Below are positions 20,980 through 31,737 of a DNA stretch of 31,737 nucleotides, in pieces. The position numbers were made by a program, and so were the translations under genes. The notes below the pieces were generated by a model. It saw nothing but the letters and a program-made list of their open reading frames with translations. It was not told the DNA's origin and searched no databases. Source of the DNA: Priapulus caudatus (taxonomy: Eukaryota; Priapulida; Priapulimorpha; Priapulimorphida; Priapulidae); contig NW_014577472.1 in the NCBI RefSeq assembly GCF_000485595.1, positions 222,836-254,572 of the forward strand. Direction: 5' to 3'. The stretch's first letter is position 1; the number at the start of each line of letters is the position of its first letter.

Positions 20980-21060
20980 AGACGAGAGAGAGAGTTAGAG
21001 AGAGAGAGAAGAGAGAGAGAGCGGAGAGAGAGAGAGAGAGAGAGAGCGCGAGAGAGAGTA
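20655..21060. repeat. Long degenerate (GA)n tract, about 400 bp
   Basis: Almost pure purine on the plus strand: GA runs of 10-30 bases broken by single C, T or extra A/G bases. It can form triplex (H-DNA) structures and is a likely site of assembly error. It lies about 0.7 kb upstream of the iPGM start codon. Confidence 0.95.
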
Positions 21061-21379
21061 TACTAAGTAGAGAAAAATAGAAGAAATCCATATAGCACGA
21101 GAAATATATACATGAGAAAATACATTGTACAGGATAAATACATTTATTACGCAAACTGTCAGAGAAACTAATTAATTAAGTGACATTCAAAAAAGAAAAT
21201 GCAAAATATAAAGGAACCTGGAGGTGTTGAGGGAGGGCGATAGGAGGACAGGGGAGGGAGGTGGGAGGAAGACAACCCTCCTGTACCCCCTCCTATATAA
21301 TAAGGAAGAGCAGTGCAGTGGAAAGTGAGTGGAACTGGGACAGGGACCCGGAATTACGTGCGATGAGCTGCTTTACCCG

Positions 21380-21527
21380 TAGCTCTATGCTAGTACTATC
21401 AGGAGTAAGATAATATAGATCTATATTAGATCTAGATCTATATTATCTTACTCCTGGTACTATGGTGGTATAGCCCTTCGCTCCGCCGCAGGGCGAGCGG
21501 CGGAGCGAAGGGCAAGAGTACTAAATC
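21380..21527. repeat. Twin-hairpin segment flanked by 15-bp direct repeats
   Basis: Hairpin 1 has perfect 23-bp arms at 21401-21423 and 21433-21455 (AGGAGTAAGATAATATAGAT...). Hairpin 2 has perfect 17-bp GC-rich arms GCCCTTCGCTCCGCCGC at 21473-21489 and 21497-21513. The whole is bracketed by GAGCTGCTTTACCCG (21365-21379) and GAGCTACTTTACCCG (21528-21542), 14 of 15 identical. It looks like a compound small insertion about 230 bp upstream of the iPGM ATG. Confidence 0.75.
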
Positions 21528-21650
21528 GAGCTACTTTACCCGAAGTTTGCCGAATGAACGATATGTGTCATATGACAGCACGAAGTTGCACCTCGGCATC
21601 TAGGCACCCGGCGCTTCGGCGTAGTACTGTGCACCTCGCCCACCGGCCCA

Positions 21651-21673
21651 CGCCGCCGCCGCCGCCGCCGCCG
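21651..21673. repeat. (GCC)n run in the iPGM 5' region
   Basis: About seven GCC triplets, roughly 100 bp upstream of the iPGM start codon in a locally GC-rich, CpG-containing stretch (21585-21680) that may be 5' UTR or core promoter. Confidence 0.85.
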
Positions 21674-21770
21674 TATACACGCCGCATTTCTGTTGCAATC
21701 TGTGGAGGTAAACAGCATCTAGCTGTTGTTCGCTTTTTTCTATTTTCACGAAGACGCAGACGTCTCGAAA

Positions 21771-24700
21771 ATGGCCGTTAATAACGTGTGTTTGGTTGTA
21801 ATAGACGGATGGGGAGTATCCGACGATGTAGAAGGTAAATTACGTTAAATTAGTTTATAGCTACTGTTGTGGACTTTTCATGGTAACGCGTTCTAGGAAG
21901 TCTGCTTTGATGGAATGCGGAGCTGTGTAGCGTGCGTGCGTTACTTGGCGTACAAAGTGGGCGTGCGTGCTTTATGCGTTTTTTATGTCAAGTTTGTGAT
22001 GCATTTTATTGTTGCATGAATATATTTAGCTACAAGTTAACGGTGTGAAACAGTCGTAGAGCCTGGTCGGGTAGAAGAATGTATTTTATACTTGTGCCGT
22101 TGTGGTACGTGCATGAGTGGTACCTTATAGTTATAGCTAACTTTAGCCCAGGACCATGCACAGGGACTTGAGGCGAAAAAAAAGAAAAAAGTGTTATATA
22201 TATAAATAGAATAAATATATCTTCTATTTATATATATAACACTTTTTTTTTCGCCTCAAGTCCCTGTGGGACCATGCACCCAGTACAAAAATGGTGTTAT
22301 TGTTCATGTCTGTCATAAATATTACGGCAGCAAGGAAAGAGTTTCTGCAAAACTAATACAATGTATTTGTAGTCCTTACAATGTATGTGTAAGGGGGAGG
22401 ATGAAGAGGATGAAAAGAATTGGCAAAGGATCGAGAGGGAGGTGTGAGGTGGAATAAGGCAAAGCGGGAGAGCGAGTACTAGCTGAGGGAATGTTGAGGG
22501 AAGAAGAAAGACCGAGCAAAGATGTGTGAGGAAATTAAGAAGAAGAAGAGCTGGCTGCATGCAGTGTTCTTTTGAGAAAGTAAGCAGCAGCAGTTGAGAC
22601 AATATAATTAAGTGGACATGTCCATCCAAATGATAGTTGTATTTCCATATGCTAATAATTCTGTACCCTGTATCTGCTGTTGAAACGTTTCTGCTTTAAT
22701 TGGTTCTCCCAGGAAATGCTATACGCAAGGCACAAACACCATGCATGGACAAGATTATGGCTCCCGGAAAGCACTGTGAGTTGGAAGCTTCTGGCTTATT
22801 TGTGGGACTTCCGAGAGGCAAGGGGAGTAACAGCACCGTTGGCCACCTAAACATTGGTGTCGGACGAATATGCTGGCAGGTATGCGATGCAGTTACATAC
22901 AGTCAAACGTGTGTTAATGGCCACTTCTACAGAACGGCCACCTGTCCATAAAGGCATGTTTCTTGAGTGCATGGTAGGTATGTGCAGTTATAGGCCACCT
23001 CTATAGAATAGTCACATGTGGATAGAGCCCACTTTTGGCATTCCCTTGAGTGACCATGCATTACTCTTTAAGCTAGCAGCCCCCAACCCTGAAATTTTAT
23101 CAACTGCATGGCCTACAGTAATTTCAAGTGCAGGAACTATTTTTCTATTGTGCCAAATGACACATTCTTGTATAGGAATAATATGAAAGCAGCATGATAT
23201 ACGTGCATATATCTGTTGGTTTTCAAGGTCCTCCCCACAATTTAGTGGGCTGGTTACAGCTGGGCAGAGCATGCCCAACCTACACCCCCCTCCACGAATG
23301 TGCCCACCCCTCTGGCACTAAACCTTCTAGTCAAGTACTATATTATTCCTGCACTCGTATATAGTCATCGTACGTGGCATATATACGTGATAAGGTTTCC
23401 ACCAAAAAAAGAAATAGTTTATGGTGCACGTAGTGTGTAGGCCTACGTAGCAATTCGTCTATCAAGCATGCGATGAATCAGGTAAAACGGGTCTCGGGAG
23501 ATAGCATTAATGTTAACCTTGACCCCCTCCCTCCCGTTGCTGATCAGGTTCTGCATTTCTGGCATTGCTGTATTCGGGCGCCTAAGCTCACGATGCTCCC
23601 ACAGGTGTTTACGAGCTATACCCACCCAGGTACTCTCCTGCGCACGTGTTAAAGAAAGTGCACGGCTTACTAGTAAATAGGATTACTATAGTAGCGCAAA
23701 GGACTATATATGCACTACAAGTACATACTGTCGGTTCCCCTCATTCTAGTAGTTTCAAACAAGTTGAAAGGAGATGAACTTGGCAATGACATGGCCCATT
23801 TAGGAATGTTGAAATAGAAAAAAAGTATGAACTGTCTGGGAAATGATTTGTAACACAACTCAAAAACAGGTGATGCAAGAGGATTGAGTCTTAGAGGCGA
23901 TAAGATAGTGGTCCCATACCTGCATGCCCTTATAAATGGCCATTAGAAATTGTAATGTGGCTCCAATTAAATCTTTATGAAATAACATTGGTTTTTTGCA
24001 AGTGTTATTCTTAAGTTGTATTGAAAATTCCTATTAGCTGGCATTTTATGTGTACTTTTTCTACTCTAGGATACATTGAGGGTAAACCTTGCTGTGGAAG
24101 ACAGGACACTGAGTAACAACCCTGCACTAGTCAAGACATTTGATGTTGCCAAGAAGCACTCAGGCAGAGTCCACTTTCTTGGACTGGTAATCAATGCAGT
24201 ATATTTTAAATGATTGAATGTGCTACCTAGCACAAATCTTTTACCTATAGGGGCCTACCGCTGTTTTACAATTTCTGTGGTGACGAGAAATATAAATGCA
24301 GTGAATGAAATTTCACGACAGAATTATAATTGTAGTGATAGTATATATTTGAGATGTCTTACTGAATCCTACATTTTTCCTGAAAAACTTGTCATTAACA
24401 CTATTCTGGATAGCATATCAAAACAGACATTCACCAAAGTGCCCATTCTCCTGCTTTGATGGTATATGTTAGTATAACAGGCACATTATTTACAAGTGTT
24501 TCTATTAGATTAGCATCATTCACGTGAATGTGCATCTGTGTTGTCCCATAATATAATATTTTTTTATAGCATCGGAATAATGTCTCATCTAACTACTGAT
24601 CTCATAACAGCAGTTCCCTGTTGTCATTTGGTCATGGGTTTAGCTGCATGGCTACGATACGTTTCTGACAATTAATGCAATCTTATCATCTTAATATTAG

Positions 24701-27700
24701 TTGTAGTTGTAACCATCACAGTCCTAATTCATAAGTCTTTATACAGTGATCATTGAGACAACCGCACAACCAGCTAGTCTGTGTTTGCCACTCGTACAAC
24801 TCTGGACTATTGATGTTCGATTAATTCCTTATAATGGCACTCCCGTACAGCTTGATCAACTGTTTCAGGTGTCAGATGGAGGTGTTCACTCACACATCAA
24901 CCACCTACTGGTTCTATTGGATTCGGCAAGGCTGCATGGCATACGAGACTCGTTCATTCACATGTTTTCAGATGGCATTGATAGTGCTCCGACCAGCGGA
25001 GGTAGTTTTGAGTAGAGACGTCATTTACTTTTGGCCTCTGCATGAGCATTTACTCTTTCAGTACACGCTTGAACGTACTTATATATAAGATATTGAACAG
25101 ATAAGTTCCTGATGCATTCTGTATGCGAAGTGTGCGAAGACAGCGCTAAAATAGAGTAGACTCGACGCAGTTCTAATATTGCATCTGTTAGCCTAGTCTC
25201 GAGAATATTACACACCGTGAGATATAATGTAATACACGATTAAAATCGGGAGTGAATAAAAGATGTCATTCTTACCTAATACTTTCTCCTATAATTGGTA
25301 ACCATTATTTGTTAACATCGATGTATTACAGTATTTCGCTCTCTATACTCACAATAGTTCACATGTGTACACAGTGTGTGGTGCGCACTCTTGCTCCTGA
25401 CCTAACGTTCCACCTTGTGTGGTAATCGCCTCCTCGACCGCGAGATGATGCTGGCGTTCTCTTGCTCTTCCAGCTGGCTTTGCGGAGGTGCTGGCTAATC
25501 ACATAAAGGAGACCAAGTACGGGCAGCTCGCGTCTGTGACGGGCCGTTACTACGCGATGGACAGGGACAAGCAGTGGGACAGGACGAAGATCGCCTACGA
25601 GGCGCTGGTTGAGGGAAAAGAGAGCGATGAGTGCTCCGTGGACCGGCTCGCCACTGTAAGGGAATGCACGCGGCATCGCGCGAAGCTGTCGCTTGTCGCT
25701 CGAGCGCGTTCGCTTGTCTGCGCCGCGCAAGACGTCTTGGCACACATGACTCGTTGGCGTCCGTGCGTTTTCTGATGGTTTTCGCCGTGAGGAATCCAGT
25801 TACTTGCCATGAGAGGCCAATATTTTTATGCTCTAGCACATTTGATTGTCAGCACTATGTGGGAGAGTGAATTTGTGGAAGGGATGTGACTAAGGTTGGG
25901 ATATATCAGGGATGGGGGTGCCTTTCAAGAATGAGAATGCAACTTTTTCCGCTGTCATATCTTGGCAAAGACGTGACTGGGATTAATCAGGGTGGTGGCC
26001 TGTGTAGTCTAAATTGGCAGTTGTCGTGCTGTCGATCGAGTTATGCAAAGATGCTTCAGTGTGGACTCGATATTTTCTTGTCTCATTATAATATAATACC
26101 ATTATAGGCTTATGATCTGTGTAACTTGGTTCACATTAGTCAGTGAATGTAGTAAGTTGGGTGTTGCAGTTGTTGAGCTATGGCTGTATTGTCCAGTACA
26201 TGTTTAGTGCTGAAGCTGTGAATTCTGTTGACTTTGCAGATGATGGAGCAAAAGTACAGTTTAGTGGCAGAGAAGAAGCAGCTAGATGAATTCATACAAC
26301 CAATAATGCTCACCAAGGATGGACTCATTAGAGGTAATGCATTCTCGGATGTGTATCGCATGCTATTCCCTCCTCGTCTAATTAACCTGAGTAATGTATT
26401 TGTCTTTGAAATGAATCAACAAAGCTCTTTATTTACGACCAAATGCGTGGTCCTAAAATGCCGTGAATCGGCCTCCCTCGCCAGATCTGCTTCTTTGTTC
26501 TTTTCGAGAGACTGTTTAGTGTTTATGTATATATAATAATAATATATGATTGGAATAATTGTGTTATATATATAATTGTTAGTTACTATATATGTACATG
26601 TTTTTTACAGATGGCGACACGCTTGTATTCTTTAACCACCGAGGGGATAGGATGGAACAGCTGGTAGAGTGCTTCGCTTACAAGGGTCCGTTCGAATACA
26701 ACTGCAAGCCGACTAACCTGGTATGTAACAACGAGTGCTTATACTTTGTCCTCACACGATGAGACTCAGCATTTTTTCTCGTAATTCGCGAGAAGATAAA
26801 TGTACCTATGCTTTTGGTTTCATTGATATATGGCTCCATACAATCAGCATTGTGATAAGGCAATCTAATAGCAACGCTTCCGAATGACGTGCTGCTATGG
26901 GTTACATTTTGAATGCACCAGGTGCAAACTGGGTTAGCCTGACCAACTCAATGACAGTATCTGAGGGGGGTATGGTTAGTTATCAGTGAGATACACAGCT
27001 CTGTCTATGTCACCTTAGCTTAAATGGTGTGCTGTATGCACACCTTTACCCTGGATTCCCTGGACCCACCACTCCTGAATCCGCTTTGCAATCAACTGGG
27101 TGTGCCCCATGGTTGCGTGTTTCAGAACATCTGCACGATGACATCATACAAGTCGAGCTGGCACTTCCCGGTCATGTTTCCACCAGTAAACTACAAGAAC
27201 GTGCTCGCCGAGGTCATCTCCAACCACGGCCTTGCGCAGTTCCGCTGCGCAGGTGAGCTGCTTGTAGTAAGGGGGAGACAGGGGGGGCAGCAAAGCTGCC
27301 AGCCAGCATGGGCAAGGTTGTTGTGGCTGGGTGGGTGACAAGGGTTTCCCGGATGATTGCTCGACAATTATTACGATTTTTGATCGGATAAATTTAATTT
27401 TAATCAATCTTTTGATTAATTTAACTATACCAGTAATTACTGTTTAAATTTAACGTGTACACTCCACTATTTGTGATGATCATTGTTGCTCTAGTTTACC
27501 ACATGCACTACCCATAGTTTGCGTCTGCACGCCAAACCTTTAAACCAGGGAGTTTTGAAAGTAACAAGAGTATATGTAGAGTATAAAAACGACATGACTG
27601 TGATCTTGCAGAGTCTGTGAAGACTGCGAGCGTGACAACCTGGTTTAACGGCGGAGTAGAGCACGCGTTTCCGATGGAGGACCGCTTGGTGGTACCCTCA

Positions 27701-29450
27701 ACCAAGCTGCCGATGGTTGGCTCGCCAACAGTGCCCTCGTATGACCTCAAGCCCGCAATGTCCGGCATGGAGATCGCAGTTGAGGTAGGATGGATAAAAT
27801 GCTATATGGATGTAAGCTATACTCTGGGCAAATCTTTTTTTAATTTTTGGTGGCATTTTTAGGACAGAAATCGTGTCTTGACCTTTCTCACTCTTAGTCT
27901 TAAGCAATTATATCCGCGATTTTTGTGCATCTCGTTTATGCAGTAACATTTCTGTTAGTGGTGGATACCTCTATAGAATGAACGCCTGTGTGTGGATGCT
28001 TTGGGCTTTTCCTGTGAGTGGCAGTTATAAGGCTCTATAGATATGCCACCGGTTTGTATAGGAGACTTTTGGGGATTCTCTTGATTAACCCTCATAGAGG
28101 CCGGATTAGCCATATTTTGTTTGCTAATTTAATTACTTCTGTTTTAGATGGAAGAGGCAGTTGCTAGTGGGAATTACTCGTTCCTCATGTGTAACCTGTG
28201 TGCGCCGGACATCGTGGCCCACACGGGTGCATTCAATGCTACAGTGGAGGCTGTGGCAGAAACCGGTAAGTTGCAACCAACAGTTGTAAACTTGCATCAC
28301 GAGCCTTATTATGACCAGTTATTGATTGTGCTGCCATCTGCAGTCGCGTTTCTGTGTAATGTGGGTAGTTGCAATTGCATCGGGTAATGATGATGCGTTT
28401 GTTTACCGATAGATGTGGTTTTTGCATTCAAAAACGCTGTTACAACACGCATTCTCTGTAACTGTAGATATCATTTGCCTCTGGGAAATGCAATACATCT
28501 ACATGTGACTGCACTCGTCTATAATTATTAGCCTATAGTAATGCAACAACCCCTGTGTTAGTAACTACGTCTATAGAAAGGCACCTGTCCATTAAGGTCA
28601 TTTCTAGTGTTTTCATTCAGTAGCAGTTATATAGTGATACCACCTCTATATCATAGCCACGTGTCTATAAAGGACACTTGCCATTTCCCTTGAGAGGCAG
28701 TTAATCAGTAAAACCACCTCTATAATGGTCACTTAATTGTCCATAAAGGCCTATTTTCCCGTTTCCCCGCATTTGGTTTCTACTTACAGTTCTGACCATG
28801 TTGTCGTGGTATAATTACGTGCTGTACGATTGCAGACAAAGCGATAGGCGTGATCATGCGTGCGTGCGAGATGCATGGCTACACGATGATGGTCGTCGGC
28901 ACCTACGGCAACGCAGAGAGCATGGCCCCCGGCCGACTCACGGCCGACATAAGCCACACCTGCAACAAGGGTAGGCATGCAGACAATTACACAGATAGAA
29001 AGCACTTGCTACCGCATTCGCAGGAACTATGTGTCGGTCCTGCACCCATTCACTGCAGTAGTCCAAATGGTCAATAAAGTAATAATGAGTAATAATTAAT
29101 TTCGTAATGATACAAGATAATGAAATAACTATTAATTAATCAAGAATTACTAATTTAATTCATCGATTACAAATATATATAATATAATCTGGCAATTGTT
29201 ACGATCTCACACATCCTAATCGTTACGAGCTATCAAGTGCTAGACGACTAGATAGTTATTATTCACATACGACGTACGTCACCCTATCGTGTTTTACACA
29301 GTGCCGTTTGTTATGACGGGGACCAATCGCACGTTCCGCACCATCCCGAGGGATGCCACGCAGTGCGACATCGCCCCGACCATTCTCAACCTGATGGGAT
29401 TGCAGGCGCCGCTCGAGATGGACGGGGTTAGCCTGCTGGCGCGTCTCTAG
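21771..29450 (+). CDS. iPGM: Cofactor-independent phosphoglycerate mutase, catalytic residues altered
   Basis: Family members interconvert 3- and 2-phosphoglycerate in cytosolic glycolysis with two Mn ions and a phospho-Ser. Exons: 21771-21834, 22713-22879, 24070-24186, 24869-25001, 25474-25655, 26240-26333, 26611-26720, 27126-27252, 27612-27784, 28148-28265, 28836-28970 and 29302-29450; all introns GT-AG, phases consistent, 522 residues (normal family length). The ATG at 21771 is followed by VVIDGWG, so Asp12 falls at residue 12. Also kept: Ser62 ([10 protein letters not shown]), His123 (SDGGVHSH), Arg185/Arg191 (GRYYAMDRD), Arg263/Arg266 (NHRGDR), Lys335, Asp410/His414 (PDIVAHTG) and His469 (SHTCN). 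Altered: the TADHGNAE motif reads VGTYGNAE (Thr451-Tyr452 replace the metal-binding Asp-His) and DGRD reads DGID (Ile153 for Arg). Exon 9 has about eight extra residues. Assignment to the family is certain; activity is doubtful. Confidence 0.96.
22159..22268. mobile_element. 110-bp fold-back MITE with 8-bp target duplication (iPGM intron 1)
   Basis: Long inverted arms start CACAGGGACTTGAGGCGAAA and continue through an A-rich run and GTGTTATATATATAAATAGA, with a short loop. The 8-bp direct repeat GGACCATG flanks it at 22151-22158 and 22269-22276. This fits a non-autonomous hAT-type element. The near-identity of the arms suggests a young insertion. Confidence 0.92.
22905..23061. repeat. Degenerate ~70-bp repeat, two units (iPGM intron 2)
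   Basis: Units contain CCACCTSTATAGAA, CACCTGTCCATAAAGGC, CATTCCCTTGAGTG and GCAGTTATA in fixed order. The same family occurs in introns 9 and 10, all in the same orientation. Confidence 0.75.
27958..28110. repeat. Degenerate ~70-bp repeat, about two units (iPGM intron 9)
   Basis: CCTCTATAGAATG, CCTGTGAGTGGCAGTTATA and CTCTATAGATATGCCACC match the family of 22905-23061 in the same order and orientation, with higher divergence. Confidence 0.65.
28560..28765. repeat. Degenerate ~70-bp repeat, about three units (iPGM intron 10)
   Basis: Successive CTATAGAAAGGCACCTGTCC, ACCACCTCTATATCATAGCC and ACCACCTCTATAATGGTCAC units, each followed by ATAAAGG (ATTAAGG in the first) and TTTCCC/TTGAG blocks. 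Period is about 70-78 bp. Same family as in introns 2 and 9. Confidence 0.75.
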
Positions 29451-31347
29451 ATGACGCGAAGGCACCTCCCAGGAACGCCGCCAGACGTGGCGCGGCGAGG
29501 GTCGCACGGGAAAAAACAGAGGTTCGCAAGTGATCTTGTTAGTCGAGCTAGCCCGGTTTACAGATGATTTTCTCGCGTTGACACTGAATTGGCGACTTTA
29601 GGCATTTCTTTGCCATGCATCGTCTCTAAGAACGTCAATCACGTCAGGCAGATAGGTCGCTTGTGAACCTCTGTTATTTTGCTGATTGAGTGCGACTCGT
29701 TTGGAAGGTTGGGCATGTTTCTGCCACGTGGCACACACCTTATGTGGTATTGAGCTTGTCGACTAGCGATATTGATGGGCTTGTGGTTGTGCGTGAACCG
29801 GTTTCGGATCTGACATTTCATTTTTGTGAAATGAAGATTTACAATTGTGTTACTGTCATTGGTGCTGGTGTCATATATTCCTTGATATATTAGGAGCTTA
29901 AAATATTCGAGTGAAATATGGGCTTACCTATTGGGGATGTATGATAATGCTGCTGAATAATAGCATAATGTGTAATAGGAATTTTGATATTACGGGTGAG
30001 GTAATCAATATGGCTATTAATTAGGTGTACTGATTGATGTTAAATGTTCTTGGTGGTTTGTGGATCTAGTACTATAGCCCTTGTTGGCTCTCCTACAGGC
30101 CTATGTCAAAGCCAATAAGTGTGCATCTGCCTGTGGCAGAGTCAACGAGTGCTATAGTACATGAGCTATGTGACTTATAGAGCAGGGTATAGTGTTTTGC
30201 TATGCATGGTTTGACAAACTCGGTGAAGAACATTTATTTTTTTCAGCCGTGAAATATTGGTTTCATGAATATAGAAGGAAAAGGCTGAACATATGTTTGA
30301 ATGTGGAGAGCCACCTATTTACTATTTAGTAATGAAAACTTTTCTAACACATGAATGAAATTTGTGTGAGGATATGAGGGTTTAAAACCAGACTGCTATT
30401 ATGGCACAGTATTTGTGTCAATATGGAATAGTAAAACCTAAGTGTGAGCTGAAGACTCATAAATAAATATATATATATATATATATCTATATCTAGCATG
30501 GCCAGTTGCTTGACTTTATAACATTGGTTAACAGGAGTGTTAATCTTCTAATGCTATTTCCATGCACTGTTAAATTTGAACTGTGAGCTAACGTACTCTA
30601 CCTCTTAAACCTCTTACATATACATACGCACATGTATGCACGCGCACACGCACGCAATAGTAAATAAATAAATGTGTGCGTGCGTGCGTGTGTCTAACCG
30701 GGGCAGTCTACAGTAGGGCGTACAGAAATTCAACAGGAGGTGACCTTTATTAGCTATTTGAGCATTGAGTTATTTATGCTATTCTCTTCTGCTGCCGTAG
30801 TGGAACTTTCAAGTGGTATATATATGTATATATATATATATATATATGTAATTTTTTTTAAATCGGAGAGCTAAATCAAACGGGATATAGTCTGCCAATG
30901 TACCGTTTACAATGCATGGTTTTTCTAACGGATTTACTTTTTTACCAAACTGATTCAAACACCTAAATAGTGTTAACTAAACTACCTTTCGTATACTAAA
31001 TATATTCTATCAATATATATATATATATGTAACTGTGCCTTATATTGCAGTCCAACAATCAAAATCGGCTAGGATTACACAAGTAGATGTTCGTATTTTA
31101 TTGTCTGTACTTGAATATTTAAAATTATATACCACTGCCATTATTTCATAATGACACGCTATAATACATTGCAATATTTAGTAGAATATGCACGGATTTA
31201 TAATGGTAGAAGTAGCTAGTCGCTGACTGACCGCATCTGCCTGCATTTACTGTGGCACCTATACCATTCACAAAGGTCGTGTAATCGTGTTTGATTTGAA
31301 TTTTTAATTGATATATATCGGTATTGAAGTGGGTGTATAGATATGTG

Positions 31348-31391
<44 letters not shown>

Positions 31392-31660
31392 TGAGGCATG
31401 CCTCCACCTACACGTGACCGCTTATTTTATTAGTCGAATAAAGTTTCGTGGACGGCAGGCAGGTGCGCACACACGCACGCATACGCGCGCATGAAGGCGC
31501 TAGATTTGATTATTTTTTAGTAACAAATTGGGTATAGTGGGTATATACAATTCATGTAGCTTATATTACTCCATCATAATACAGATCTTACTTTGCAACC
31601 CCACACATTTATTTTCGTCGGTTCTTTTTGTTGTGATGGTAATATTAGACTATATGTGTC
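29451..31660. other. 3' UTR and flanking sequence with microsatellites, no further gene
   Basis: No exon-like frame is seen. Simple repeats: (TA)n at about 30467-30487 and 30817-30847; an inverted pair of CACG/GTGCG runs at about 30630-30692; (GTGC)n at about 31343-31393; CACACGCACGCAT near 31470-31490. Confidence 0.55.
30462..30467 (+). promoter_or_regulatory. Possible polyadenylation signal of iPGM (AATAAA)
   Basis: First AATAAA that I found downstream of the stop at 29448-29450, about 1 kb away and just before an AT microsatellite. A nearer variant signal could be used instead. Confidence 0.3.
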
Positions 31661-31668
31661 GCCGTCAC

Positions 31669-31737
31669 TGGCGTAGCTAAGGGGGGGCACAAGGGGGCCA
31701 TGGCCCCCCCTGTTGATTGGCCAAAAAAAACAAATTT
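31669..31737. mobile_element. Edge of a dispersed element, cut by the window end
   Basis: CACTGGCGTAGCTAAGGGGG followed by GGGCACAAGGGGGCCATGGC and a C run matches a transposon-end pattern I recall as very common in animal genomes. Only the first ~70 bases are inside the window. The G-rich copies at 15950-16420 have a similar GGCGTAGATAGCGGGGG start and may be related. Confidence 0.5.

Noticed and set aside
20485-21154. Arg/Glu-rich and Leu/Ser-rich open frames on both strands
   Set aside because: They are translations of the GA dinucleotide tract, open in all frames because the repeat lacks stops.
21473-21513. GC-rich hairpin resembling a rho-independent terminator
   Set aside because: The locus is clearly eukaryotic with spliced genes, and the hairpin is not followed by a T run; described as part of the twin-hairpin segment.
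25501-25870. Antisense and alternative frames around iPGM exon 5
   Set aside because: They overlap a well-supported exon and encode nothing recognisable.

Overview
This is eukaryotic, almost certainly invertebrate metazoan, nuclear DNA. Two spliced genes with short exons, GT-AG introns and conserved protein sequence sit among AT-rich introns, microsatellites, minisatellites and many small inverted-repeat (MITE-like) elements. Cofactor-independent phosphoglycerate mutase is absent from vertebrates but occurs in nematodes, sponges and some other invertebrates. No bacterial operons, CRISPR arrays, tRNA or rRNA genes were seen. The species cannot be named from the window.

Layout: 1-1203 is microsatellite plus unexplained sequence. 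At 1282-2295 (+) a GC-rich, coding-like ORF of unknown function ends in an 81-bp tandem duplication. The NOP56 gene runs on the minus strand from about 14.5 kb (start codon further upstream) to 3625. Nine coding exons join in frame (splice phases checked by hand) and give a full-length box C/D snoRNP core protein of about 523 residues once the initiator Met is supplied by an unresolved tiny first exon. About 15-21.7 kb is a repeat-rich head-to-head intergenic region: palindromes, G-rich dispersed repeat remnants, a degenerate CCAT satellite and a long GA tract. The cofactor-independent phosphoglycerate mutase gene (iPGM) runs on the plus strand from 21771 to 29450 in 12 exons that give 522 residues. 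The right end (29451-31737) holds 3' UTR, microsatellites and the edge of a dispersed repeat.

The two genes are functionally unrelated (ribosome biogenesis; glycolysis). The most interesting observations are these. (1) The iPGM has an intact frame and intact splice sites, but two adjacent metal ligands of the second Mn site (the Asp-His of the TADHGNAE motif) are Thr-Tyr, and the Arg of the DGRD substrate motif is Ile, which suggests a pseudo-enzyme or neofunctionalised copy. (2) In NOP56 the exon-intron boundary sequences themselves have been copied as tandem repeats: the exon-4 5' splice site is the edge unit of a 46-bp minisatellite, and the exon-3 3' splice site is duplicated twice in intron 2. 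(3) Several nested MITEs have clean target-site duplications. The tandem repeat copies carry many one-base differences, so part of the assembly may be poorly polished.
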